DNA of 64,000 nucleotides from Pachypanchax playfairii (taxonomy: Eukaryota; Chordata; Actinopteri; Cyprinodontiformes; Aplocheilidae): the NCBI GenBank assembly GCA_006937955.1, contig SSNP01000148.1, positions 591,755-655,754 of the forward strand, read 5' to 3'. This document shows positions 1 through 13,700 of this stretch, piece by piece (positions within the stretch are counted from its first letter, which is position 1; each line of letters opens with the position of its first letter). A model generated the notes under the pieces. That model was not told where the DNA came from, did no database searches, and saw only the letters and a program-made list of their open reading frames with translations. Both the position numbers and the translations under genes were made by a program.

Positions 1-91
<91 letters not shown>
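1..91. repeat. (GATA)n microsatellite
   Basis: About 23 uninterrupted ATAG/GATA tetranucleotides open the window. They lie in the F5 intron just upstream of the first readable exon and end about 35 bp before its acceptor site. Confidence 0.97.
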
Positions 92-125
92 CTGTCTTAT
101 GTTTTCCTCTTGTGTTTCCTCCAAG

Positions 126-3100
126 GTATCAGTTTGTGTGCTCACGCCCCTGTCAGCCTGCATCTGGTGGGTATGAGCTCAGAATCTGAGGTGTTCTCAG
201 TTCACATGAACGGACAGGTGCTCACACATAGTGGCCACAAAGTGTCTTCAGTAGGTCTGATCAGTGGCTCCTGTGCCACTGCAAGCCTTGTGGCTCCCCA
301 CACAGGCCGCTGGTTGCTCTCCTCACAGACTTTCAAGCACATTGAAGGTGGGTGTTTGTCTTTACTCTCAGATGAACAGCGCAAATACAGGTTAATAGTT
401 TTTGGCTCAACTAAAAGGAAATGAATGTTTTGTTGTAACTGCAGCTGGTATGCATGGATTTGTGGACGTGATGGCGTGTGAGGATTTTAAGGAACCTGTG
501 CGGAGAATGACAATTGCAGAACGACGACAAAGAAAAGAGTGGACATACTATATAGCTGCAGAGGAAATTATCTGGAACTACTCACCCAACCTGCAGGAAC
601 ATGTTGATGAGTGAGAAACATTACTGAAACTTTTTAAAACATTTGTTTTTGTCATTACTTAGAATACACAAGGGCTACTTTGTTTTTATTTTTGAACTTA
701 TCACAACCTTGAACAAAAAATTCCTTTCTTTTTCTCTAGGGACTTTAAGCATCAGTACCTTAGTCAGTCATCAGTACGCATTGGTGCAAAGTACAAAAAG
801 GCCGTTTTCACTCAGTATAAAAATGAATCGTTTACTGAGAAGCTAGAGAACAAGCAAAGGAGAAGTGAGCTGGGAATTCTGGGTCCAGTAATCAGAGCAC
901 AAATCAGAGACGTCATCAAGGTGAGACAAGTCTTCTAAAATTGTGAAGTTAGATATGAAACCTGCTGCAGATGTTGGCAAAGTTATAGCAAGAGGAAAGT
1001 TAACGTTACAATTAAAAATACTTTACAAATACAAACATGTGAGTGTTTTTGTCTTCTTTTGTCACAGATAGTTTTTAAGAACAAGGCCTCAAGACCCTAC
1101 AGTATCTATCCACATGGTCTGACAATTGGAAAGTCTGAGGAGGGAGTCAGTTACCCAGAAGGAGGTATATATGTCATATCACTGCAAAACAAATGAATTT
1201 AATGGCTGTTAAACCTTTGTTGTTGTTGTCTGGTTAAATCTCTTGATTTGATGGAGCATTCTGTGATGTCACTGACAGGAAACCAGTCTCATGCTGTTCA
1301 GCCAGGTGAAACTCACACCTATGTGTGGGACGTGCTGACAGAGAATGAGCCCCTGGATGGTGATTCCCGATGTCTGACACGAATGTATCACAGTGCAGTG
1401 GACACACCACGTGATATTGCGTCAGGACTAATTGGTCCCATCCTCATCTGCAAGAGTCAGTCCCTTAATGTCAGAAATGTGCAGGTAAATAAGATAGACT
1501 TAAATCTTTAATCTCTGTTCAAAAGATTAAAAATTTTAAACATTTAATGTCACTTTTCATGAGGCCGTTTTTTTGCGCAAAGTAAAACTTTGTCTATAAA
1601 AAGTTTTATCGGTATGATTCTATCAGTATCAGTTTAGCAATCAAGTAAGGACATAAGCTGATATAGACTGTTAGCATTCATTGTATTTTGTTGCTGCTTA
1701 GTTATAATACCACTAAGAGTCGACTGTGGAATGTTTGGTAGGGAGGGAATTCATAATTGGACTAACTGTACAGGTTATATCCGATCAATGTAAACACAAA
1801 ATACTGTCCAGATGTTTGAATTTTTACACCCATGGCCATGGAAGTCAGTGGAACACCTGAAATCAATCAGTTGGAAGGACTTCACTGTACTTACAGGAAA
1901 TGAGTGGCTTAAAGGTTGAATATGGAACAATTTCATAAAAAGCTTAGAGGGGTAAAGAATAAAAGTACAGTATTTCATTTAAAAATTATATTTGAATTAA
2001 AATATAATAAAATATTGATTTTGCACTACATTGGCATTATGTTTACATCTACCAGCCAATAGCAGGAAGAGTAGCAGGCACCACTGTGGGTTGCCTAGTA
2101 CAGTGAATAGTCCGTAATAGCGAGTGAGACTGGTACTGTGGAGGGTGGCAAAGTCAGCAGGTCGAGCAGCTGGGAGCCCGGGGATTTCATTGTCCTTCTC
2201 AGGGGAGGAGCAACCGGAGAGGATCGGGGACCAGAGTGGGTTTGGGTGAGGAATTTCTGTGTCATCGGAGCACACATGGGGGTGTCAAGCCTGGCGTCCT
2301 GACGGCTGGATGCTTTGTTCTGTTGTTGCGGCTGTGGAATCAGTGCACTGTGGTGTTCATGTTCCATATTGCACATTAAGCAAGTTATGGAAATTATTTT
2401 AAGAATCTCTTTGGAAACTAGATGATGGTTAGCCAATTTTCTTCTACCTACTGAAGCAGGGCCAGGGAAGTCTCTGTAGAACCTACTAACAACAAAATAA
2501 GCAAAACAGTAAGGAAATCGGATTTATTTTTAATCTATATTTAGTTATTATGAGGCAGAAGTAGAGACATGACAGCACTGTGCTGAGCTTGTACGATAAG
2601 TATAGGAACAAAATGTTGGGCAGGTTTGGATGATAAAATATTTTAGTATAGAATAATTAAATTTAAGTTTGACTTCACATTGCAGATGAACTTTTCATAC
2701 TTCAAAAAAATGCTCTAAAGGTAAAAAAAATGGGTCTTTGTTTCTGCAGGTCAGAGCAGATAAGGAACAGCATGCTGCATTTGCTGTATTTGATGAAAAC
2801 AAGAGCTGGTACCTGGATGAAAATATTCACCAATACTGCGATAGGCTCTATGTCAACAAGGCCAACCCAGAGTTTTACAAGTCCAATGTCATGCACAGTA
2901 AGTTTTTCCGTAACCACGTTGAGGTTGATATCTTGAATAAAAATAAAATGATAGTTGGTTCCATAGTAGAGGAGCCTGATAACTAAGCTCTGCCTCCCAT
3001 TCTACTTTTAGCAGACCTGCAGTCTGAGAGTCAAATGCTCTGTTAGGAAGATATGATACAATAAGATGTTGCTTAAGCTGTTGATTAAAGGGAAAACCTT

Positions 3101-4738
3101 AACATTTATTTCAGTTTGTGAAACTGTAAAACCTTAAGCCCTAAACCTCACACCTCTGAGCTAAACCAAGAAGCACCTGACTGGTTTCCTTCATTTTCTG
3201 AGGAACAACGTTATCTGTGGAAAGCTGAATTGAATATATGAGTCAAGCCAACTTCATGTTTTTGTTTTCTGATTGACCTTGAACTGAATTAACTTGTTTT
3301 CATTTTATATATATGGTAGTTTGCACATACTCTACCAGTCAAAGGCTTGAACACAGTTTCTCATTCAATTCAATCAAACTTTTGACTGATAATAAATTTA
3401 ATGAAGTATAATATTTAGATTTGGTTAGAGTGTTATATATGAACAAAAGTTTATTTTTAGCGAAATTGGGTCCCATATTCTGACCCAGACTTAAAGACAC
3501 CAGTTAAGAATGTGTAACACTAGCTGTGTTTACATGGACACAACAATTAACACACGTTCAAATGAAATTTCATTCCGACTGAGACAGGTGGGTGATGCCG
3601 ATAGTTGATCCAAATGCTGCACATGTAAATGCTTATTCCGAATGTGGGTCATGTCCGTTACGTTCCGCATTGACGTATCTTTGTTGGTGTTACAATAGAT
3701 AGAACAATAACCAGATTAAAGACATTTTGCACATGTAAACGCGGCTACTGAAATCCTGACATGAATAATAATTTCAGCAAAATTACAGAGTGCTGTACTA
3801 TTCTACACAATTTTGTCTGATTTACTGTGGACATAAAGAAGTAACAGTAACTTAAACTCGTGTATTTTAAATATAACACAAAAACATGACTAAAATAGAT
3901 GTTGAGAAGTATGATTTTAAAAGAAAATGTTATAATAAGTTATCTATTAAGAGTTTATTTTTAAAATTATACTTAAAACTTTTTTCAGTTTGAAAATTGG
4001 GTGAAAGGAGATGTGAAGGGATTGTTTCTCCTGTGGGTCTGAAGTGGAACAAAACTTCATTTATTGTTGTTGTGTGACAACAACAACATCAAAAGAAAAA
4101 TTTGTCCAGTTGCTGATGTCTTGTCTTTTGTGTCATTTTGTACATCTCATGTTATCAAAATCAAATGTATCATTCTTGTTAAGAATGTTAACACGCTCAT
4201 ATGAGTTTGATGTGGTGCTGAGTGCTGCCATGAAAGGTTAAAGTGTAAAAAGAGCGTGTGCATCTTTTATGGAGAGCTGGAAGGCTCCTGCTAGCTGTTC
4301 AATTGTAGAGGTACCGTACATACCAAGCAGAAAAATAAGATACCATGTTTTCACTGTTATTCAGTGACTCTTATTGGAAAAATATAAATATAGTGTAAAT
4401 ATAGAGGTTAAAAAGGCGATAATCTGTCCCATATAAAGGCTTATCTAAAACGGCATTTGTATTCTTGTTGTTTAAATTATTCTGTTGCTTGTCAGACACA
4501 TGATACATCTTTTTCTTTCTTGAAGCAATAAATGGTTATGCCTTTGAGAGTGGCCCGCTTTTAGGCTTCTGCAATGGTGAGGTTGCAACATGGCATGTAT
4601 CAAGCATTGGAGCACAGGACTACATCCAGACAGCTACCTTCTATGGCCATCCATTTGAAATGAATGACAGAACAGAAGATTTACTCAGCCTCTATCCCAT
4701 GACTGGAGAAACCATCACCATGAATATGGATAACATTG
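126..4738 (+). CDS. f5: F5 exons for end of A1 and most of A2
   Basis: Seven exons (126-347, 445-610, 740-920, 1068-1164, 1279-1484, 2750-2897, 4526-4738) encode the A1 C-terminal cupredoxin half and most of A2. Recognisable landmarks are FSVHMNGQVL in A1, YYIAAEEIIWNY at the A2 start, GILGPVIRAQ, RPYSIYPHGL, VQPGETHTYVWDV, AVFDENKSWYLDENI and INGYAF. A basic cluster AERRQRK precedes the A2 start, where mammalian factor V has the activated-protein-C site Arg306. An Arg codon at 1473-1475, near the end of the fifth exon, aligns with the factor V Leiden position Arg506. Both inactivation sites therefore look retained. The two long introns (1485-2749 and 2898-4525) hold repeats. Confidence 0.93.
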
Positions 4739-7700
4739 GTGAGTCACTCTCAAAAGGGCCATTTTTTGCCAAATAGAAATATCCAAATTTCCATTTGTCG
4801 AGTCCATTATGAATAGCCTGTGTTTATCTTGCAACAGGTGTTTGGCTTTTGGCTTCCTTAAATTCACATGAAACAACAAAAGGAATGAGAGTGAAGTTTC
4901 AGGATGTTGAATGCTTTCGTGACTACCAGTATGAGTATGAAGATGGAGAAAACACTGAGTTTACTTTTTGGAAGCCACCATCCTTGACTGAGATTAAAAT
5001 GGAAAATGAAATACCAACAACCAAAACCAAAACAGCGGAGCCAGATTTTTACACAGATAGGTTTGCAGAAGAATTAGGTCTCAGGTCGTTAAGAAACCAT
5101 TCTAGTGGCTCAGAAGTGGAGGAATTGGACCTATCCTTTCTTGATTATGATGCTATTGATGTGCCTCTTGGACATGTGAACATCGGCTTTAATTTCAAAG
5201 AGGCAGTGAATAAAAATGAGTCCTCCTCAAAGCTTGATGGACTGAATGATACATATTCAAACTGGAATGATTTGGATGATCTAAATTCTACACAATCTTA
5301 TCTGCAGAACCAAAGCTTCATTGAAAATGCCACTCAGATTCAGAAAAATAGCACAAAATCAATTTCTGACAGTTTTTCAGTGCATCAGATAGAGAACACA
5401 ACGCTTGTCATCAACCAGAGTGCGTTGCTAAAGAATAACAGCATGGCATCGACAAATGAGAGTGTTTCTGAGGTTGACTTAAGCTCTGATAATGTTACTG
5501 ACACAATGAATACTACAGTTCACAATACTACAGCAGAGTTAGTACCCAGGAATGTCTCTGTAGATAACTTTACAATTAATTCACAGGACCTTACCAATCA
5601 AACCATGGCAATACAACAAATGACCAATCAAACCATAAAGAGGCAAGAGGCCACCAATCTAACCATCCCAAAAGAAGAAACTACTAATCTAACTGAAGTA
5701 TTCCCAGATCTTTCAAAAAGTCTAACAATGAATGTAACATCATCTAGTAATCCCTTAACCTCCATGAGTCTTAATCTCGAGAGCACTGAGGAGCAACTCA
5801 AAAGGGGGGACACGTTTTTTTACAGTGTGCCTTTGTCCATTCCCAATATGGACTCCAAGGTCAATCTCCAAAACAATGATAACATCACTCTATCACAAGC
5901 TACAAGAAAGGAGAATGGCAATGACAGTGCAATAAACGACCGACCAACCAACACATCATCTGTGGAAAGTTTCTCAAGGGAGATTTTAAATTCTTCTAAC
6001 AATACCATTGTTGATGGACCAGTAAAATTGATCAGTTCTGATGAGTTAGGTGCTTCAGACAGCAGTGAAGAACTGTTTATCTACCTTGAAGAAAATAGAG
6101 GAGAGGTTATTAAAACCTCCTCCCTTAAACCACAAGGGCACAACTGGACATATGATGGAACATGGAACAACTCTCTGGTATTGCAGGAGATTCCTGATCA
6201 CATGAAGAAATACTTTGACAAGAAGACGCCTCAAACAACTCCACCTCCCAAAAAAATGAAAAAAGTTAATCTCCGACAAAGACCCAAGAAAGGCCAAGGT
6301 ATGAAAACCAGAAGGAGGATAGAATACAAGCCTCAGGCCAGGAGTGGTTTACCCTTTTCCCCCCGTGGATTTAATCCAGGGGTGACACCCCGTGGGTCAA
6401 GACCACAGTCTATCACAGATGAAGATCAACTGATTAACATGCCTGTGGTCATTGGTGTGCCCCGACCTGATTTTAGTGACTACCAGCTGTATGTTCCAGG
6501 AGATGAACCAGATCATCTTGATGTGAACCAACAAGATGTGACAGCAAATGAATATGAATATGTATCATACAAAGACCCTTACAGTAGCCATAAAGACATC
6601 AAGAATCTCAACCTGGATGAAACCAGCAAATACTACATGATGTTATCTGGTCCAAACGTAAAGACTTATTTTATTGCTGCAGAAGAGGTTATATGGGACT
6701 ATGCTGGCTATGGGCCAAGGTTAGTTCAGAACTATATAGATATATGATACAACAAGATAATTATTTTAAATCATTAAAAACTTCTGTGTGAAAATAAATC
6801 CATAGCTAAATCAAGGTCTTGCTATTGACACAGGAGGCAAGAGAGGTCACAATCAAACAGTCGAGAAACTAAATTTACCAAGGTGGTTTTCCGTGGATAC
6901 CTGGACAGTAGCTTCAGAACTCCTGACATCCGTGGGGAGATGGATGAGCATCTAGGCATCTTGGGACCTGTCATCAAGGCTGAGGTTGGACAAAGCATCA
7001 TGGTAAGAAAGCTAGCATAAGACAGTTGCCCTCAATAGATTTTTAATTTATTTCATTATAAAAGTTTGGCCAGACTTTTACCTCATTTAAAAATAAGGTG
7101 ACTAGAAAATACACTGATATCTTAAATGCATTAAGAAAAAATATATTGGATTATGTTGCACAGTGCTTTTCTATCAATAGTTTAAAGTGCTTTCATGTAT
7201 AATTTTCTTGGTCATTGTGTACAGTTTCAAACACAGTGTATGCTACTGTATGTGTACAATTTTCAATTATTGATTTAATAATTGTAGACCATAATTCTAT
7301 CCTCTCAGTCAATACTGTGTAACCTTGTGCTGCAAGATGGATTCTTGTGAGATTTGGAGTTTTCCAAACCCACGAAAATCCATCTTGTACTCCCCCAACT
7401 AAACTGCCTGACTCGACTACACTTGTAGGGCGGACCAGTCATGTGTTTGCATTGTGCTTTGGGGTGGGTGTTCAGGTGTGACGATAGCAACAATTGCCCG
7501 AGCAAAGCAAATCAAGCATGGCCGCGCCAGTGGAAATATACATAGAAGTGGCTATTGAATCTGTTTGGGAGAAATAGAGACCTTTTTTTGTTGTTAAAAA
7601 ATGAGCAAAGGTTAAGCACTATGTGCATCTCTTGATGATAACGATGTGTTGTGCATTTGGTGGTAACGATGTGTGTGCTTTTCTCCCGACTGGATTTGCA

Positions 7701-10700
7701 AGAGCTTGATTTACTGATTGGCTAAAGACAAATCATGGTAGGCTGGCACTGCTGGCGCATCCTACAATTAGATCAAAATATTATACCAAATGTCCCTCCA
7801 TTTTCAGGTGCATTCAGACAAAGCAATCCCAGATCTATGCATAGCACGGACTGAACAGGGGGCTACACATAGATCTGGAAAAGCCAGGTTAAATACTGTG
7901 GCCACGTAGGATAAAAACTTTTATTTAAACTTTAGCATATCATACAGAAATGCCTTATCTTAACCCTTTGATGTTCTGGCAAACACTTATTTTTGAAACT
8001 TACACTAAATTTAACTGAAAAAATATAACAATAAAAATATGGGAAGTTTTAATAAAAAAGTTAAACATTATTGTTATCACTGGTCCAAAACATTCAATCT
8101 ATATCAGTTTCTCAAAAAGTTATTTCCTCCTACAGTGAGCCAGATCAAGCTAACTGGAAACCTTTATACTTACCCCAGAGACTGTAATGCTTTATCTCAT
8201 GTTCATGTAACTTTCTTCAAAGAAATCTGTAAGAATTCTTTTTCAGCAATAAATAATCAAATACATATGCCATTTTTGTCTTGTAGGTGGTGTTCAGGAA
8301 CAATGCCAAAAGACCGTACTCTATACACCCTAATGGCGTTTCCTATACAAAGCAGTCTGAGGGTCTGTCATACGAGGATGAGTCAAAATACTGGTATAAA
8401 TATGACAACGAGGTTCAACCCAATACTACCTTCACATATATATGGAAAGTCAGTTCTATGGTTGGGCCAACATCAGAGGAGCCTCAGTGTCGAACCTGGG
8501 CATACTATTCAGGTGTAAATCCAGTGAGTATTTGATGTATTTAGAAATACCTATAACTTTTAAATGTGTCTAATTAATAAAAAAATATGTTTTATTAGAT
8601 GTTTCTAAATTGAAATGTATTCCAGGAGAGGGACATCCATTCTGGCTTGATTGGGCCATTGCTGGTGTGTCGTGCAGGTACCCTGGACAACAAAATGCAA
8701 GACATGAGGGAGTTTGAACTGCTATTCATGACTTTTGATGAGTCACAGAGCTGGTACTACAATAAAAACAGTGAAGTCATTCAAAGGAAAAGCCGAAGAA
8801 AGGTTCTGGATTTCACCTCCAAGGAAGACCTCAAGTTCCACAGTAACGTTAACCTTCTTTAACTAGTCTTGTTAAAAGTGTAGCCATATGTTTTAAAATG
8901 ATTGTCAATAATAATATTTCAAGCCGAAAACTATATATTTCGGTACTTTGTGGATTACCAGTTTGTTTGGACATGAAGCAACGGATTAGGCTGCAGTATG
9001 CTATAATTTATGTTACAATTACTTAAAAAAAAGACAAGGCCATCAAACTATCTTCTTGACTGTTGTTTCTATAGCTATCAATGGGATAATATACAGCCTT
9101 AAGGGTCTGAGGATGTACACTAACCAGCCTGTGCACTGGCATCTGATCAACATGGGTTCTCCAAAAGACTTTCAAAGTGTTCATTTCCATGGACAGACAT
9201 TCATTCATTCAAAAAAGTCAAAGCACTACAGACAAGCTGTTTACCCTCTGCTGCCAGGTAAAAAAAAAACACACAAAAAAAACAGCTGAACTTGCCTAAA
9301 TAAATTAGTCTTAACAACAAGCATTTACTAAGGACACATTATGTTTTTGCAGGGGACCTGGCTACTCTGGAGATGTATCCATCCAAACCTGGTCTGTGGC
9401 AGCTGGAGACAGAAGTTGGTTTAACTCAACAGAAGGGCATGCAGACACTCTTTCTGGTTCTAGATAATGGTGAGTACTGTAAATAATTACTTTATTAACC
9501 ACTTATTCTATTAATAAGTGTTTTTTTAACAATAAGAAATGTCTCCAAAATAAGACCTCCATTTTTGTTTTGTTGTAAAAAATCTCTTAAATGAGTAGAG
9601 ATTGTTTTACGAGTGCAGTGACTTTTAGACCTAGTGAAGGTCAAGCTGTTTTTCTGTATCTCCAAGTAATTTACCCCCACGGAAAAAATAAAGGCATATC
9701 AAATATCAAATACCAAATATAAAACATTAGTTATTCCTTTGGTTGTAGTTTTCCGCCAGTCACTCTAAATCCCTGAGCGCAGCTCTTTGGTGCGATGCTG
9801 GAGACAACGGGCAGGTGGGGGCGAGTGTTTCTGAGAGATGGTTTTATACACCAGGATGCGTGTCTTAGAGACGATGCCAGTGATGTAGCCATGACCGCTG
9901 ACATAGGCATGTACCGCTTTCAGCCAATCACAAATTTCAAAAGCAATAGCCACCTTTCAACCCTAATAGGGCAGCACTATGACATTTTTAGACCAAAAAG
10001 TGTAGAATTTAACAAGTTTACATGAAAATGTCAAAAAATGCCCAGAAACTGAAAGGTTGCATTGGTAAAGACTAGGGATGCGCGACAACAGATTTTTACA
10101 ACCAATACCGATAACCGATAACTTCCTGCTTTTCATGACCGATATCAATAACAGAATAGCGGTTCCGTATGATGAATTTGTTGGCGAAATCCCAGGTCTT
10201 CAAATATAGAAAAAAAGCTGGCCGTCAAACTCTATAAATTCAATATTTTTCTCATTAATTTCTTTTGCTCTCGGATCGTCTCTATCAAACATTTTGACTT
10301 TCACAAATGACTCATCAGTATGCACTAGCCCAGACCTCTTTTAGTTCCTGGTGGTGACCTGCCAACCTTGCCAAAATATTTTAAGTACCAATTGTATTGT
10401 GCATCTATTTTTTTTTTTTGCAGACTTTTGCAAACTCCATTGCTTTGCATGCAGTAATTTTCCCATTCACTGTCTAGAAATTGGTTTAAAAAAAAAACAA
10501 TAAAACCTAGATTTTTGATTACAAAGCTTTAAAAAAAGAAAATATAGACATTTTTAGACATGATATATATATCTACAGTGGGGCAAAAAAGTATTTAGTC
10601 AGCCACCAATTGCGTAAGTTCTCCCACTTAAAAAGATCAGAGAGGCCTGTAATTTTCATCATAGGTATACCTCAACTATGAGAGACAAAATGAGGAAAAA

Positions 10701-13700
10701 AAATCCAGAAAATCACATTGTCTGATTTTTAAAGAATTTATTTGCAAATTATGGTGGAAAATAAGTATTTGGTCACCTACAAACAAGTAAGATTTCTGGC
10801 TTTCACAGACCTGTAACTTCTTTAAGAGGCTCCTCGGTCCTCCACTCGTTACCTGTATTAATGGCACCTGTGTGAACTCGTTATCAGTATAAAAGACACC
10901 TGTCCACAACCTCAAACAGTCACGCTTCAAACTCCACTATGGCCAAGACCAAAGAGCTGTCAAAGGACACCAGAAACAAAATTGTAGACCTTCACCAGGC
11001 TGGGAAGACTGAATCTGCAATAGGTAAGCAGCTTGGTGTGAAGAAATCAACTGTGGGAGCAATTATTAGAAAATGGAAGACATACAAGACCACTGATAAT
11101 CTCCCTCGATCTGGGGCTCCACGCAAGATCTCACCCCGTGGGGTCAAAATGATCACAAGAACGGTGAGCAAAAATCCCAGAACCCCACGGAGGGACCTAG
11201 TGAATGACCTGCAGAGAGCTGGGACCAAAGTAACAAAGGCTACCATCAGTAACACACTACGCCGCCAGGGACTCAAATCCTGCAGTGCCAGACGTGTCCC
11301 CCTGCTGAAGCCAGGACACGTCCAGGCCCGTCTGCAGTTTGCTAGAGAGCATTTGGATGATCCAGAAGAGGATTGGGAGAACATCATATGGTCAGATGAA
11401 ACCAAAATAGAACTTTTTGGTAGAAACTCAACTTGTCGTGCTTGGAGGGGAAAGAATGCTGAGTTGGATCCAAAGAACACCATACCTACTGTAAAGCATG
11501 GGGGTGGAAACATCATGCTTTGGGGCTGTTTTTCTGCAAGGGGACCAGGACGACTGATCCGTGTAAAGGAAAGAATGAATGGGGCCATGTATCGTAAGAT
11601 TTTGAGTGAAAACCTCCTTCCATCAGCAAGGGCATTGAAAATGAGACGTGGCTGGGTCTTTCAGCATGACAATGATCCCAAACACACCGCCCGGGCAACG
11701 AAGGAGTGGCTTCGTAAGAAGCATTTCAAGGTCCTGGAGTGGCCTAGCCAGTCTCCAGATCTCAACCCCATAGAAAATCTCTGGAGGGAGTTGAAAGTCC
11801 GTGTTGCCCAGCGTCAGCCCCAAAACATCACTGCTCTAGAGGAGATCTGCATGGAGGAATGGGCCAAAATACCAGCAACAGTGTGTGAAAACCTTGTGAA
11901 GACTTACAGAAAACGTTTGACCTCTGTCATTGCCAACAAAGGCTATATAACAAAGTATTGAGATTAACTTTTGTTATTGACCAAATACTTATTTTCCACC
12001 ATAATTTGCAAATAAATTCTTTAAAAATCAGACAATGTGATTTTCTGGATTTTTTTTCCTCATTTTGTCTCTCATAGTTGAGGTATACCTATGATGAAAA
12101 TTACAGGCCTCTCTGATCTTTTTAAGTGGGAGAACTTACACAATTGGTGGCTGACTAAATATTTTTTTGCCCCACTGTATATAGGCTACAACACACACGT
12201 GCACACACCTCTGTCTCTTCTTTCTCTTTTCTCTTTGATGATGCATGATCGATAGATCTGCTGAGAAATAAACACCTTGCAATTTTTTTTTCTTAGACTT
12301 CGTCTTGAACATTTCCACGCGCAGTTAAAGTAACGTTATGTATATGTAACGTATGTTATGTATATGAACCCACCACTTGCAGGAGATGTTGTAAAGGATG
12401 AGTGGATCAGGCAACAGTCCAAGGCTGATCCTCCATTTCTAAAATAGCTTTACGGACATGGACCATTGTGATGATTAACCAAACTTAGTCTGAACACAAA
12501 TAAGATTTTTTTTTTATCATTTCCTATTAGCTATTCTATAAATTAGCCTAAGGGTTTAGGTTAGCCTTTTAACAATTAGTTGTACGTTTAAGATGCTTCA
12601 CTTCATCGTTTAGGGTTAGAATTAGAGTAAGTTATATGGAAATATTCTTATTTCCATGTGGCTGACAGTATGATTTAAAAAAAAAACTATGTTGACATAC
12701 TGTGGCTTATTGTTGAATTTTTTCTTGTGTCTCCAAGACTGCAAACATCCACTGGGTCTTGAGTCAGGAAGTGTGAAAGACCACCAAATTACAGCGAACA
12801 ACACTAGAGGTAGCCTGACTGTCTGCATTTTTTGATTCTGTTATCAAATAAACTTTCCTAATCATAATCCACTGGTTGTAAAAATGATGCAGTTGATGTC
12901 TTTAAAAGATAAGTATATTTATGAAATATTTACCCTCTTTTTGAAGGATACTGGACTTCCCAGCTTGCCAGACTAAACAACCAGGGTAGATACAATGCAT
13001 GGAGCACAGAGAAAAATGGAAGCTGGATTCAGGTATTGTTGCAGGTGTCTGACGATATTCAAAAAACTCACTTTTAATGAAGATATAATCAGCTTCCCTT
13101 GGACTTCACTTGGTACAGGTGGACTTCCTACGGCCTGTTGTGATCAGCTATGTTGCCACACAAGGAGCTACACAGCTACTCTCTCCCCATTATGTGATGA
13201 ATTACTCCATCTCATACAGCAATGACCGCCGGAAATGGTTCTACTATAAAGGCGACAGCAAGAAATGGAAGGTGGGGGAAAGTTAATTAAATAATTTTAA
13301 GTGAAATCATGTGCAATCACTTGCTCATATCTGTATGTGTGTTTGTCTTGTTCTGTTCAACCAGCTGTTCCCTGGAAATCAGGCACCCCATGAGACAAAG
13401 ATCAATACGTTTTTTCCTCCTTTGATTGGAAGGTTCATTCGGCTCCACCCCATCAAATGGCACAATACAGCCACACTCCGCATGGAATTCTACGGTTGCG
13501 AGCTTGATGGTAAGATTTGCTATGTATTTGGAAAACAAGTCAAATATTTTTTTTACAGTATTATAAGTTTTTATGGTGAGTGGCAACATTTGTGCCTAAG
13601 GTTTTGGACAACTGTTGTCAACTGAAGTGGAACTGGAATTTGACTGTAGTAACTTTATCAAAGTCAGTCAGTCAGTTGTTACCTATACCTGCTTGTTCCT

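Larger units (their letters stand above)
10576..12177 (+). mobile_element. Intact Tc1/mariner transposon (Tc1-like, DD34E)
   Basis: A complete 1602-bp element sits in the F5 intron between A3 and C1. It starts CAGTGGGGCAAAAAAG and ends with the inverse. The terminal inverted repeats at 10576-10775 and 11978-12177 are each 200 bp and differ at only about 2 positions by my reading. The element is flanked by TA on both sides (10574-10575 and 12178-12179), the standard Tc1 target duplication. A single uninterrupted transposase ORF fills the middle. The near-identical repeats and open frame indicate recent insertion. Confidence 0.95.

Noticed and set aside
8039..8518. 159-codon plus-strand ORF
   Set aside because: It overlaps the A3 exon at 8287-8523 in a different frame; the exon frame matches factor V and splices correctly.
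10992..11588. 198-codon minus-strand ORF
   Set aside because: Antisense shadow of the Tc1 transposase.
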